From Gnetum montanum (Eukaryota > Streptophyta > Gnetopsida > Gnetales > Gnetaceae), in contig MNCI01034627.1 in NCBI GenBank assembly GCA_015680685.1, forward strand, positions 326,592 to 390,591: a stretch of DNA of 64,000 nt. The letters run 5' to 3'. Shown here piece after piece: positions 45,641 to 57,801 of the stretch. The notes under the pieces were generated by a model. The model was given only the letters and a program-made list of their open reading frames with translations. It made no database searches and was not told where the DNA came from. The position numbers and the translations under genes are program-made. Position 1 is the first letter of the stretch, and every line of letters starts with the position of its first letter.

Positions 45641-45984
45641 GTGGTTGCAGCCAACAGCCTCCCAGAGGACCCGAAGCCTTGCACACCCCCTAATCCACAC
45701 TTAATTAGGAAGCAACTACATGATCAAGAATTTTCCTTGGCCAAAAACACATTAAGCACTAGCTCACCCCTTGGCTCCATTGGCCATGCATTTTTGATTT
45801 TTTCTTTGGTTGCATTTGTTCATGCATTTACATTTCACTTTCTTGCCTAGTTTACATACTACTTCACTTTGTTTAAGCATTTGTACTTTTTTTGCACATC
45901 CATCTACTTAGCTTATGCATTGCATTTGAAAAACATCAAAAACACATTAAAAAAACAACAAAAACACATGACTTGAAAAGGCCT
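45641..45984 (+). pseudogene. E4 post-protease segment
   Basis: Reads NPHLIRKQLHDQEFSL, shared with E2, then a hydrophobic run of about 20 residues and a stop at 45,848. Sequence to 45,984 is non-coding. In E2 the antisense ORF follows here, past a minisatellite; in E4 the minisatellite leads straight to the 3' UTR. Confidence 0.65.
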
Positions 45985-46580
45985 TAAACTAGCCCACAGT
46001 CTGGAACGGCCTAAAATTCTCATTTTTTGAATTGCATTTCTTTCATTCATACATTTTAAATTTTTTATGATAGGTGTTGATTGATGTTTTTTTTTCTAAT
46101 TGATTTTTGCAAGATCTTACAGCACACAGCATCACTATGCATGCATCATCACACCTTATACAAGTAAGGTAAGCACCAATCCGCTATGACTATAAACTAG
46201 CACAGACAGTCCTCTATGACTATAAACTAGCACAATCATCCTTGGGGCATGACATTAAACTAGCACAATAGCTTATCCTTAGGTCATGATGTTAAACTAG
46301 CACAACAACTCATCCTTGGGTCATGACGTTAAACTGACATAACATCTCATCTTTGGGTCATGATGTTAAACTGGCACAACAGCTTGTCCTTGGGTCATGA
46401 TGTTAAACTAGCACAATAGTTCATCCTTGGGTTATGACATTAAACTGGCATAACATCCACTATCTGCTACAACATTAAACTAGCATCCAGTAGTCTGCTA
46501 GGACTATAAACTAGCACATCATGGTCTACCAAGACCTTAAACTATGTTCATAGTCTACTAGGACTTTAAAATGGCATGTT
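45985..46580 (+). repeat. Minisatellite (TTAAACTAGCAC family) in E4
   Basis: About sixteen units of 30-40 bp. Dyads before the core include AGTC...GACT at 46,492-46,505 and 46,552-46,565 and GGTCT...AGACC at 46,523-46,536. Confidence 0.9.
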
Positions 46581-47716
46581 GTTGATCTTTTGGAGCACTT
46601 TCCATTAATGTAGCCTTGGTGGCACTCACAGCATCATCACCTCCCATCATTCTCCTAATCTTTTGAAGCACTTGCCATTAGTATGGCCTTTAGAGGACTT
46701 GCAACATCATTGCCCTGACACTTTCATTGGCTTTCTGGGCACTTGCAACTAGCACAACATTTGACACATTTACAACATCTTCACATTAGGCATTTACACT
46801 TGCATTTCATGTTTTGTGATTTTCTTGTCTTCTCGGAGTCATGTTTACAGGATGAAGCCTCAAAGGTGGTCATGCAGAGATGCATCTTATTGCAACAACA
46901 AGTTACCATGTTGCTCTAATGTGCATTATTGCAATAGTTAAGCCACTCAAGAGTGCACATCCCCCTTATCCTTATTACAACCTATGCACATCCACTCTAT
47001 CATCCTATGTCCTCTCATCTCCCACATACTCATGATTACACATCCCTAGGATGCATACACACTACGATGCATATGTCATTCTCTTCACATCAACCATAGA
47101 ACCCATGGTCAATGTAACACAACTTGTCCTATTGGGAGCCTCTATTGCATGGTCAAAGCCTAAGCACATGTAACACAAATCATCCCTGGGAGGAAACATC
47201 TATCCTATAAATGCGATGTGGATGCATCAAAACAAAGCCCATCTTCTCAATGGTCAACTTGCAGCTAACATTTAGTGGTAAGCCAAACCCAAATAAGGTT
47301 CACCTCATAACACAACAAAGAAAAAAAATGGAAAAAAGCATATCCCCAAGCAAATTAATAATGCTATAACTTCACAACTAGCCCAACCTTAGATTGACTT
47401 TGATGCTTTCATAAGCAATTCGACGAGAGGTCAACATTTCAGCAGTGAATCACTTCATGGTATGGTGACTATCAACTATGCTAAATTTGCATCTTACATC
47501 ATGATCCACTATTTGCATTTCATTTCCACCATTTAAATCTCATCTCCCTAGCATTGCCTATACCCCTTTTCCCTCAATATACCCTTATTCCCATAGCACT
47601 CTTGAGCATGGTAAAACAACATCTGATATTGTACCGATGAGTGATGTTGGTGGCATATCTACTATGATGTTTTGTAATTCTTTGTTGACATCTATTGGGC
47701 CACTCCTCCAGACATC
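46581..47716 (+). other. E4 3' UTR
   Basis: Shares the GATGAAGCCT box and a GCACTCTTGAGCATGGT block with E3. No coding motif was recognised. Confidence 0.65.
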
Positions 47717-47732
47717 AAAAAAGAGGGGCCAT
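47717..47732 (+). promoter_or_regulatory. E4 polypurine tract
   Basis: AAAAAAGAGGGGCCAT directly before the 3' LTR. Confidence 0.85.
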
Positions 47733-49356
47733 TCAAACACAACAAAAATTTAGGTCTTGGCATCTTGACTAAAAATTTGGCTAAGTGTTAAAGCGGTGGC
47801 ACTTTGCCCAAATTTTTCCAAGTGTTGAGTGTAGTCAGCTCCAAACTACCAAATTTGCAAAATTTTTCTAAGTATCAGAATGATGGCACTTTCTGCAGAT
47901 TTGTATGTCAAGCTGTGTAGTGTAGCATAGCATAGCATAATTTTTAAGCTATGCAACATAGCACAATGTATCATACCTATCAAGCTATACAGCATAGCAC
48001 ACATGTCAATCTATGCAGCGTAGCATAGTGTAGCATACCTATCAAGATGCATAGCATAGCACACCTATCAAGCTATGTAGCATAGCACACCTATCAAGCT
48101 ATGTAGCATAGCACAATGTAGTACACCTGTCAAGCTGTGTAGCATAGCACAACATAGCACACCTATCAAGCTATGTAGTGTAGCACATGTTAATCTATGC
48201 AGCGTAGTGTAGCGTAACATAGCATAGCACACATGTCAAAGCATAGCACATTATAGCCCACCTATCAAGCTACACAATGTAGCACACCTATCAAGTTGTG
48301 CAGCGTAGCACACCTGTCAAGTTGTGCAACGTAGCACAGCATAGCACACCTATCAAGCTATGTAGCATATCATAGCATAGCACATGTTAAGCTATGCAAC
48401 GTAGCACACATGTCAAGTTGTGCAACATAGCATAGCATACTACACATGTTCAGCTATGTATATAGCATCCCGTGTCTTTTGCGTAACATGAAACGAGCAT
48501 AGAAAATATCATCCTATGTCCTATGCATAACACGGAACAAGCATAGTAGATAGCATGGTCACACCCACCGCATTGCCACATGGCACCTAATCGTCATTTT
48601 GGGCTAACCTTAGCCCTATAATTACCCCATATGCCCTAGTGTTTCGAGGAGGGTTTGGCTTCCATTTTTCACCAGTAAGGTAGTTGGCACTTCCATTTTG
48701 GCATTTGTCACTTTGGCATCTTAGCACTTAGCTCCATGGTAAAATGAGTCCTAGAGCACACCACATTGGTAAAGAAGCATAGCTACACCACATAGTACAC
48801 TGCAGTCCCATTGCAACCCTATAGAACATAGCATGATACACCATGGCTACTAACCCAGTAGGCACAATTCAACACAACAAGCACCAGACCTCACACCTTG
48901 ATACCATTTAGGCTATGACTGTGTTCCCACTATGTCTATTGTACATTGTGTCTCTTTTGAGAGCCATTGTGAATTAGCTATGCTACCTCTTTTGGGATTC
49001 TGCACTACTGTTCTCAAACTTAGTTGCATTTCTCAAGAATTTCTCTTTGGCATTTGGTCTAACACTTGTATTTTCTCACTTTTTCATACATATTTGCATG
49101 TTCACATCACTATTCTTAGGCTAGGACACCCTACTATGCTCTAGCTTACTTGAACCCAATGCCTGCACGTAACGTAGTACAAACCCTTATCACACACAAT
49201 TGTTTTAACATCAAATAAGTTCTTGTCTAATCGACAAGATCATTCAAAGCACCCAATTTACATTTTCTCCAGCATAGCCCTCTCATGGATTTGGGGTTAG
49301 GCTATATGCCTGGTGACCTCTCGGTGTTCTAGCCACCAATGTTTTTAGATACTATA
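47733..49356 (+). repeat. E4 3' LTR
   Basis: Starts TCAAACAC (TG expected) and ends ATACTATA (CA expected). Contains the GTAGCATAGC array at 47,905-48,460. Pairs with 40,500-42,198; 1,624 bp. Confidence 0.92.
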
Positions 49357-49361
49357 GCTCT

Positions 49362-49960
49362 GTGTTTATATTTTTGATAGTCCAAGGGGCTACCTCATCA
49401 CCAAAGATCACCACCTGTCCACCCACATAGGGTAGGTGGATCTCTTGGTGTATCGATGAAGAGATAGCCCTTATTTGGGCTAACCAAGATCTTCCTAAAA
49501 TCAAATTGAACTTGAGCATTTCTTCTACCACAATGAATTCTGCACTAGTGGGGAATTAATCCCCTACTACAAAGTTGATAGTGATAGTTCCCTTGACCAC
49601 AACACATGCCCCATTGAATGACTTCAAACAAGAAGTTACCATGGGATTAATTTAATCCACTAGGTCCAACTTGTCAACAATAGGGAATGGAATTACATTG
49701 GTTGCTACCCCATCATCCATGTGCACCCTACAAATCTTATATTGACCTACATGAATCATTATAAACATAGGGGTAGTGGTTACTCAACCCTTTTCTAGGT
49801 CAACTTTAATGGCTTTATCATAAAAATTCAAGCAAGTTTCTTGTGGTTCTTTAGCATAATGGCATGAATGGCTCTTTCCTCTACTAGCATATCTTCCTTA
49901 ACACTGATAGATTGCATCATGTGGATCAAAGCCTCTTGGTGTGCTGCAGAATTCATTATC
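49362..49960 (-). pseudogene. E2 aspartic protease
   Basis: Minus-strand reading gives VHMDDGVATNVIPF with an intact Asp-Asp-Gly active site near 49,700, LKFNLILGRSWLAQI and IHQEIHLPYVGGQVVIFGD near 49,420-49,520. Stops replace Gln in several places. The frame ends at the E4 insertion point and resumes left of 40,499. Confidence 0.85.
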
Positions 49961-51780
49961 AAAATGTACAAGCTTAAAGTTGTATTTTTTTTATTTTAAA
50001 GCTTGTCTAACCTATGTAAGTGTGTTCAGGAAGTCTTGTGCATTGTCTAGTTTTTTTGTAGTTTTTACTTCCTCCATATGCCCCAAAAGAAAAATTCTTT
50101 AAAAAGGAAAGGCCTTGACCTTTGGTTGGCCAATAGGCTTCTGAGCATCCATAGCTACTTGTTGTGTATGTATTTCTATTTTATCTTTGGATAAAAGGGC
50201 CACGAGAATCATCGATAAAGAAGTGGGCTTATGGGGCCCTAGTGTAGTGCATTCTCTAGTCATCTTATCAACTAGGCACTTGTCACATTTTCTTAAGCGA
50301 GAAGGTTGTGCCACATTTCCAACCATCAGACTCTAGGTAGGTAGTGAGTTCATATGTTTTGGCACTCTTATAACAAAAGGTGCCTATGTTGTTACAATGA
50401 TGTGTTGTCTAGACTTAACTATAAAGGGTGTAACGGGCCTCTATGATGGCACTGTAATGAAAAAAGGGGTGTGCGACCTAGTTGAAAATGAAGCTTTAAC
50501 ATCACAGGAAGGTATACGAACCACAAATGACTCATGGGGTGACTCTACATTTTCATCAATGCTGATGGAATTAATGGTGTAACCTACATTGTTAGTGTTC
50601 AGTGGGTCCTTATAGACGTTCATAGGTTGGTTTTATGGTCAAATAGGACTTTTTCCATCAAGGACCAACTTTCCTTGATCAATCATATGCTAAATCTCAT
50701 CTTTCAATGCCAAGAGGTAATCCATGTCATGGCTACACAATTGGTGGTAATTGTAGAAGTTTTCTAGCCTAAAATTTCTAGGCACTGGAGCCTTGTTAGG
50801 CATAGTCACAAAAGGGTCTCGAAGAATCTCACAATACCTCTTATTCCATTTATGGGCCTTCTCTATCATTTTCTTAGATTAAATGTGCCTAGCACTCAAT
50901 AGTTTATCTAACAACTCCAACAGCTTAATTGGTAAAGGGGTGTATTTTGAGTTATCCTTATGCTCAAATTTTGGCCTTGGCAAATTTTGTATAATGGCCA
51001 TTGATGCCGGAGGTTGGCTAGCACCCGCATTGCTAGAGCTTGACATTTTAGCAGTAGTAGCCATAGCCTTAGGTGTTTTTGTAGCCTGCTTATTATTATT
51101 GGGCTTGGTTTCGTTAGCTACAGCAGCCACGGTGATTGTTGCAACCTTTCCCTTTTCCTTCTCTTTGTTTGCATGTGCATTTTTGTAATCTATATAAGCT
51201 AGGTCCCTACTAGCCTCCGTTGCATCTTGGATACTCTTTGTCTATGCAAAATCCTGGCTAAGGGTGCATGATGTTAAATAGTATAGCTTAGATTTGATAA
51301 AATCATTCACAACACCCTTGAAAATGGCTAGTAGATGGGCTTCAGCAATCGGCTCATGAATTTCATTTAAGGTAGCAGTCCAACATTGTATAAATTTCTA
51401 GATGGATTCTAATAGTTCTTATTTGACATTCATGAGTTGGTCTAAGGTGACTTTTGGCTTCAAGTTATACTTGAAGCAAGTGACAAATTGACTTAGCAAT
51501 TCTTCTAATGTTGAAATAGATGCACGAGGAAGTGCATAATACCAATCCAAAGCTTTACTAGTTAAGGACATGGAAAAAACACAAATAATCACACACAACT
51601 ATGGTTGCAGTAATAGGGACTCAGATTGAAATGTACCTAAGTGGGTGTTGGGATCACCCTCTCCATTGTATTTTGTGAACTAGGGAAGTTGTACCCCAAG
51701 AGGCAATGTAAGCAAAGGGATGACAGGACTAACTTGGACTATTTTAGAACCTATAGCTTTAAGCTACTTGACTTCATTGG
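49961..51780 (-). pseudogene. gag: E2 gag, capsid and C-terminal part
   Basis: From right: LTNEVK, LKAIGSK, FTKYNGEGDPNTHL, ALDWYYALPRASISTLEE, LAIFKGVVNDFIKSKL, an Asn/Lys/Thr-rich linker (51,130-51,000), SKYTPLPIKLLELLDKLL, and RYCEILRDPFVTMPN. A gag polyprotein of the plant gypsy type with no zinc knuckle recognised. Stops are scattered, for example before FTKYNG (51,660 region). Confidence 0.85.
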
Positions 51781-52930
51781 TGAGGGTATGAATAAGCTGG
51801 AAGGCTTGGTATAGAGCTGGGGGTGTTATAGAAGGTTGCATGAGTTGGACTGCCAATGGTACTATCGGAGTAGCCATCATTGGTGGTGGTGTTGGTGCAG
51901 TTACTAGTCCCATTTGGGGTGCTGCCAGAGCAGTTCCCATTAGTGGCACCATTTGAGTGGCCCACAACCCTATGGGCAATGTCACTAGAGCAACTACCAT
52001 TGGTGGTGCTATGGGAATGGGTACCTACCCCATCACTAGAGAAGCCCACAGCCTTGTAGTTGGTTGCACCATATGTGAAACTTGATATGTTTGGGGCTAC
52101 ATATACTGTGATATCTAGGACATCTGAACAGTAGGAAAGGACGTTGCTACCCACCATGCAGTTGAGGTTGGAGCTACTGTTGATGGTCGAATTGGCATGG
52201 AAGAGGTAACAGAAATATGGCTCATTTGTGATTATGACATAGACATAGTATGTACGTATGGTAACGTAGGCTTCACAAACATTGGTTGTGAAAACTGGAT
52301 AGACTATAAAGGAATACTAAAAGGAAAGGACGTCAAAGGCCCTACATGCTATGGTGTTGATACCATTTGATGACTACCTACTACCAGGGAAGGTTTGGAC
52401 TGTAGAAGCATTGTAGCCATGAAAAAGGAGGTGGAGGGTTGTGACTAGTGCGAAAGAAATAGGGAGGTGGACTATGAGGCTATGGCATAGAGTGGGCCAC
52501 CACCTTCAAAATGGGATTCAAAATCCTCTTGCCCATCGTGGAGGGGTTTCTCATAGTGAGACACCGTGTCTTGATATTTTGACCCACTAAATCAAATATG
52601 TTGATTCAATATCCACTGAAATGTTTTAGTGAGTGGTATGATGGCATTAGGAGTAGGAAGGAACTCCCTTCCATTCCGATGAATAATTTCAAAGTTATGT
52701 TTTTATTCAAATTCTTGATGGTCCAATGGTAGGCTCACTTGGATCTTTACACATAAGTAGTTATATCACTCCTCATCATGTGTCGTGCATTCAAGTGATT
52801 GATGTTGCAATCAAAGAGACTACCATTGTGGGTGCACTAGGCTAAGTGGTCACTCAAGATCTATCACATGTTGCAAGGGATGAGCTATGTCCAAGCTCAA
52901 GGTGGTAGCTAAGGTGCTAGGTGGGTTCAT
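51764..52930 (-). pseudogene. gag: E2 gag, N-terminal and Pro/Thr-rich part
   Basis: Starts at the minus-strand ATG 52,930-52,928 (MNPPSTLATT). Then YNYLCVKIQVS, as in E4, and RNGREFLPT, as in E5. The stretch 52,157-51,774 is rich in Pro, Thr, Ala and Met (MATPIVPLAVQ), a disordered linker before the capsid. Confidence 0.75.
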
Positions 52931-53420
52931 CTTTCCTGTGTTAAAAAAGGATGTAAGAAGTAAAGAAACTTGTGAGAAATGTGGAATACAATAAGTTTTG
53001 AGTGAAAATGCTTAAGTAGGTAAGCTACACCAAAGATAGGCCAAAAATGGCAAAGTCTAAAAACGCTAGAAAAATAGTAACTTGTGCTATTACACTTGCT
53101 ACACTAGGCAGGACTATCACGCTGACAAGGTTGTTATGCTAGATGTGTTATGCTATACGTGTCACACTACATGAAACACAAAGAGCTTAATGTAGTACAT
53201 TTTTTTGGGCCTTTTTTCCTATGGGGTTCTAGGGGAACCATCAACTGGGACCCAATTGTACCAATCAAAACGTAAACAACCCTTACACTAGCCTGTGATC
53301 CAACTACTGCTATAGTAGGTCCATAGGGGTGTTACATTTATGATAGCCTGTTACTAGTGAAAAAGGTACAGAAGGCATGCGGGACTACCTATGACGCATA
53401 AAAGGGACATAGAGGTTCAA
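52931..53420 (-). ncRNA. E2 leader with one structured module
   Basis: The leader RNA between primer site and gag. Minus-strand stem 1 is CTGTACC (53,371-53,365) with GGTACAA (53,262-53,256), six paired bases; stem 2 is the hairpin GGTTC-CCCTA-GAACC (53,239-53,225). Both match the repeated stems of the E5 leader in order and spacing to each other. No protein coding was seen. Confidence 0.6.
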
Positions 53421-53438
53421 GCCTTCCTTCTAGCACCA
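53421..53438 (-). promoter_or_regulatory. E2 primer binding site
   Basis: Minus strand TGGTGCTAGAAGGAAGGC, a few bases after the 5' LTR end. Compare TGGCGCTAGAAGGAGGGCC of E5. Confidence 0.75.
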
Positions 53439-53443
53439 AAAAC

Positions 53444-55486
53444 TATAGCATCTGAAAATGCCAATGGCTAGAACACCAAGAGGCTCTCAAGTGCACAACC
53501 TAACCCCGAGTCTGTGGGAGGGCCATGCTGGAGAAGATGGAAATGGGGTGCCTAAATGATCTAGTCAATCAATCAGGGACTTACATGGTGTCCAAAAGCC
53601 ATTTGCGAATAATGATTTTAGAGCGTCACGCATAGCAGTTGGAATAAGTAGGAATGAAATATGCATAACAGTTAGAGAGTATTGACGTGCATGCATTATA
53701 GTAATAGAAATAAATAGGTACGCTAACAATTTAAAATATGTGCTGTAGAAAAATAAAATGAGAGTGCAACTGAGGAAATGCACCACCCCAAGATTGGGGA
53801 ATGTGACTTTTGATCAAATGATGTGTACAACTGGCATGCAATGTCAGAAAAGCATAGCTAGGCAGCAAGGTAACATGGTCACAGTTCCTGGGTCATGGTA
53901 GATATAGTGCTAATAGAAAGGAGCTGAAGCTTGCTGGTCTGACAGTTGCTACGCTATGTAGGTGCCAGGTGCAAGTGTCATGTTTGAGTGCAGGACTGAC
54001 GAAGATCTTAGAAATGCTCTTAATACTGAGATTTCTCACTCATTAACCTTTTTCTTTCCAATCACTTGCTAAATCCAACTGCAGAAGACAACCCTTAGAA
54101 TGTTGATTACTAGGATATTTATAGAGCCAGGGTTGGGGGGAAGACATGGTTTGAACACCACGTGTCCTCTATCTCGACATGCCACGAATGTGGATGTGTC
54201 ATGCTAATGTGCTATGCTTAAAGTGTGATGCTATGCTTGATAGGACAAGAACAGGGACTAAAAATTTGCCAAATTATGACCATATTACCCAAACTGCATG
54301 TGCCAAAGTTTAAAAAAGTGCCATATTTTTTTTTTACCAAAATGGCCAAAATAAATGCAACTTGGAGCCTTACACTCCAGGACTACATCTTCCCTCCTCT
54401 TTTGAGTTAGGTCAAGCGTAGGGACAACTTTCGGGATCAACAGGAGGTGCAAAAGCAATGCAAACTACTGATCTTGGTCATCGAAGAGATGCTAGAGCTA
54501 AAATGAAGGTCGATGCTAAATTGTAAGGGCTTTTGGAGGCATTTGGAAGCCTTTTCCAAGTGTTACATTGTCTACACTACCCAGCATAACAAAGCATAGT
54601 GTGAACATTTAGAAAAATTTTGTAGTTTTTGGCCTAGTACACTATCTATGCTGCACAGCGTAGCAAAGCATAGCACTCATTTTCTAATGAATTTTGTCCC
54701 AAAAATTGAAAATATCACTCTAAGATTCAACAAGGCAAGAAACTTCAGGAATTAGCAACTACACTTTTCATGTCGAAAGAGCCTAATACCTCTTCATTTC
54801 ATGATTGAGAAATTTTTGACCTTGGCACCTCTGCTATGCTATCTATGCTATGTAGTGTAGCATAGTGTAACATATAATTTTGAATGAATTTTGACCAAAC
54901 ATGCAATGCTCTACCATGGGACTCTAATGATGCTCTAAGGATGAAGTAAGATAGGCATCCTTAGAGGTCAAAGAATTGCCAAATGCACCTTCTATGTCTA
55001 GTCCAACGCTAAGGAAAATTTTAGTCCCACATGGCCAACTACGCTGTCTATGATATGTAGTGTAGCAGAGTGTAATAGGTCCAAAGTTAGAAAATTTTCC
55101 AAACTGTTTTGTCTATCCTAAACATTTTTGACAACTCCTAGCCTGGCAGCTAGGTGGACTAGCAACTAGGACATGTGTCAAGCTAGGCAAGCTAGAGAGC
55201 ATAGCAAGCTTGATGGCCTAGAAGATAGAAAATTTTCTGAACTATTTAGTCCATCTTCAGTGCCCTTTTTGTGCAAACTAGCCTTAGAAATAGGTGCTAC
55301 GCTGACTATGCCGAGAAGCGTAGTAGCTAGACTTAGAAAAAAACTTTGCAAACATTAGGACTTCTAGGGTGCCATGTTATCCACGTGGCACAACATGGCA
55401 CCACATTTAGAGAAATTTTGCCTAGGTTTCAATGCTCAGACAAATCAGATGTTGAGTCATGAGAGCTTGAAATTAGTGGTGTTTCA
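53444..55486 (-). repeat. E2 5' LTR
   Basis: Begins TGAAACACCACTAAT on the minus strand at 55,486 and ends GATGCTATA (CA changed to TA). TATA box on the minus strand at 54,116-54,123. Pairs with 27,234-29,278. Confidence 0.95.
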
Positions 55487-55491
55487 CCAAA
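55487..55491. repeat. Target site duplication of E2, right copy (CCAAA)
   Basis: Identical to 27,229-27,233. Confidence 0.9.
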
Positions 55492-56285
55492 GATGATGCT
55501 ACAGACAATATGAAACATCACTTTTGCAAAGTGTTAAAGACAAAGATCTAGAAACCATGTTGTAGATGATGCAAGACATTGAATCTAGGCTACTAAAGAT
55601 GGCTTTGACCTAAGAAGCCATAAAATGTATCCAAAAATCTAGCTTATGTAGAAAAGACAATGTGGATAAAACAATAGCATATTTGAATTTTTCTTTAATA
55701 GGAATTAACAACTCTAGAAAATTTGATCTAAAGATTACCCCAAACTGGGCTCTAAAAGTTCAAGATAAAAGAATGTCATAACTTGGTTGCATATTTACTA
55801 TTGAAATATTAATGTATCATTTGAAACTAGGATATTTTTTTAGTTACACTTTTGTTCCTTTGAATGATTCCACCACAAGTACATTGGAAGTGTTAAGTTG
55901 GATGACACTTCTTGTTTAGGGTATGATTTGAGATTCTAACATCTTGCACACTTCTAATGACATGATAATAACAATTACACTAGAATCCATTAGAACATTA
56001 TGAACACTTTACCTAAAATGATGAAGGTTATTAGAAAGGAGATTAATCTTTTGTCATTAATATGAAATTACTTGAATTTTATATTGATAGAGCATTAGGA
56101 CTTTCTATAAAATCAACTTGTGTTTTAGTTCTAGAGGATTTTCATTTATTAGTTTTAGGTATATTAATCATATTTTGGATTACATATTTTATTTTATTAA
56201 AATGAAAAAGATAATATATTGAAATATTAGCATTTATTCTTTTTAATTCTTCAACTAAGTCATAGGATTCATACTCCTCTCCAAC
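55492..56285 (-). pseudogene. Region downstream of E7 gag, probably protease remnant
   Basis: AT-rich. Minus-strand reading near 56,190-56,260 gives an ANISIYYLFHFNKIK-like block that in many plant gypsy elements lies between gag and protease. Further left no motif is readable. Confidence 0.4.
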
Positions 56286-57801
56286 TTCTTATTGAGATGG
56301 ATTTCTTCTAAGTATAAAAGGTGCGCTTGATTTTTGAATATTTACTTTAGATGATTCCATTTGGTTATTTGTATTATTTGGACTAGAAACCATTTTTTTT
56401 ATAGCTGTATAAGTATTATTATTGGTTTGTTGTTGAGTGTTATTTACATTGTCACTAAGTCTATGATGGTAAGTGTTATGTGAGTTAGATCGCTCACCAT
56501 GACTTGTTCGCATGAGGAAACTTCTTCATTATCCTATTCATGAGGAATATTGAGAACCATAATTGGAGCTTTGTCATTTTGTTGATTTTGGAAATTATTA
56601 TCATATAATGCTAAAAATTGTAGGCAATGTTTTTCTAAATGTTTTCTGATGTTATGAAGGTGATAATAATCATTTTTTATTAATATGATTGGTTTTTCTG
56701 TTTCTATAGGAATTTTATTATTATTCTACTTAAGTTCAACCACTTCATTTGAAAGTTTTTAAAGAAAATTTAAGATTTGGATGATTTGATTTTCCATTTG
56801 ATTAGGAAATTCATAAGGGTTAGGTATATAATTTGGATTTATGATGGATTGGATTAAAGCTTTTAATTAATCATAATTTAAACCAATAGTTGGTAATGAA
56901 AATAAACAAGAAATTCAATATTGAAAATAGGTGATTGTAGGTTGAGGTGTTTGCAAGAAAGTAGGGACTTGTAACATAATATTATACAATGAAAATTTTT
57001 GTGAAGAGAAGAGACTATATTGCATGAAATTACTAATACTAATCATCCCAAATTGAATTTGAAGGCTATTCATCAAGGTAATTTGTTTTAATTCAATAGT
57101 TTTAATCATAGATGCTTACAATTCCATGATGTTATGATCAAATTTAATAGCATAAGTAAAGACTGGGTTGATGATAGAGAGATAAAAGTTAAAAATTCCA
57201 TAAAGTTGAGAAAACATCTCATTTGGCACGTAAGCTAGTTGATAGATAAAACTTAAATAATAGTTACAAATATTTTCCCTAGGTAATTTTCTTACACCCA
57301 TAAATTTATTTAAAGCTAAGGTAGGACTATTAAACTTATCAAATTGAAGTAAAAATTTACTCTTAAAATATTCCCATGAATTAATGGAAGCCTTAGGAAC
57401 CATTATGTGGCTTTACTTCTAAAAGTAGTCATAAATAGTCTACATGCTATGTCATTTTTAGTGACATTATAGATGCCTAATAGGATCTCAAAGTATTCTA
57501 CATGTTGACGTGCATCACTAGTAGGAGATATAGGATTCAAGAATAAATTAAAATTTTGTAGGAGCTTTGGAATGGCATGATAGTTTATGAAGTTAAATAG
57601 ATTACTAACTAGAGAAACTAGGGTTTGATTGATTGCCATCTTACTCCTTGTCTTTCTCAAGATGAAAGTTGGAAAATGTAAAGCTAGTTGTTGTCTTCTA
57701 GTGAAATGATGGGTAGTAGGTCTATTTGGATTAGGGGTAAGAGGCCTAGTATGGAACATGCTACGGGAACTCTCTTTACTCAAAAATAGAATATAGTACA
57801 A
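56286..57801 (-). pseudogene. gag: E7: gag of another gypsy family (AT-rich)
   Basis: From right: MAINQTLVSLVSNLFNF near 57,640, then ARQHVEYFEILLGIYNVTKN, CRLFMTTFRSKAT (57,403), then INSWEYFKSKFLLQFDKF and MGVRKLPRENICNYYLSFIYQL (57,380-57,210). This is the PF03732-type retrotransposon gag core. The part 57,109-56,289 is Asn/Gln-rich with stops. The frame break lies at about 57,403. No LTR was assigned to it; the left continuation lies across E2. Confidence 0.75.

Larger units (their letters stand above)
40500..49356 (+). mobile_element. E4: gag-protease-only gypsy element nested in E2
   Basis: Paired LTRs (40,500-42,198 and 47,733-49,356), primer site, gag, protease, minisatellite, 3' UTR and polypurine tract; no reverse transcriptase, RNase H, integrase or antisense ORF. 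It belongs to the E1-E5 superfamily and would rely on a full-length relative for enzymes. Gag also lacks the FTKYNGxGDP part. Confidence 0.92.
27234..55486 (-). mobile_element. E2: complete giant Ty3/gypsy element (Tat/Ogre-like), minus strand
   Basis: Two LTRs of 2,045 and 2,043 bp, a CCAAA target duplication, primer site, gag, protease, minisatellite, antisense multi-exon ORF, second minisatellite, reverse transcriptase, RNase H, second RNase H, integrase, third minisatellite and polypurine tract. Removing nested E4 and its duplicated target leaves about 19.4 kb. Size, second RNase H and 3' tandem repeats fit the Tat/Ogre group. All ORFs carry stops. Confidence 0.92.
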
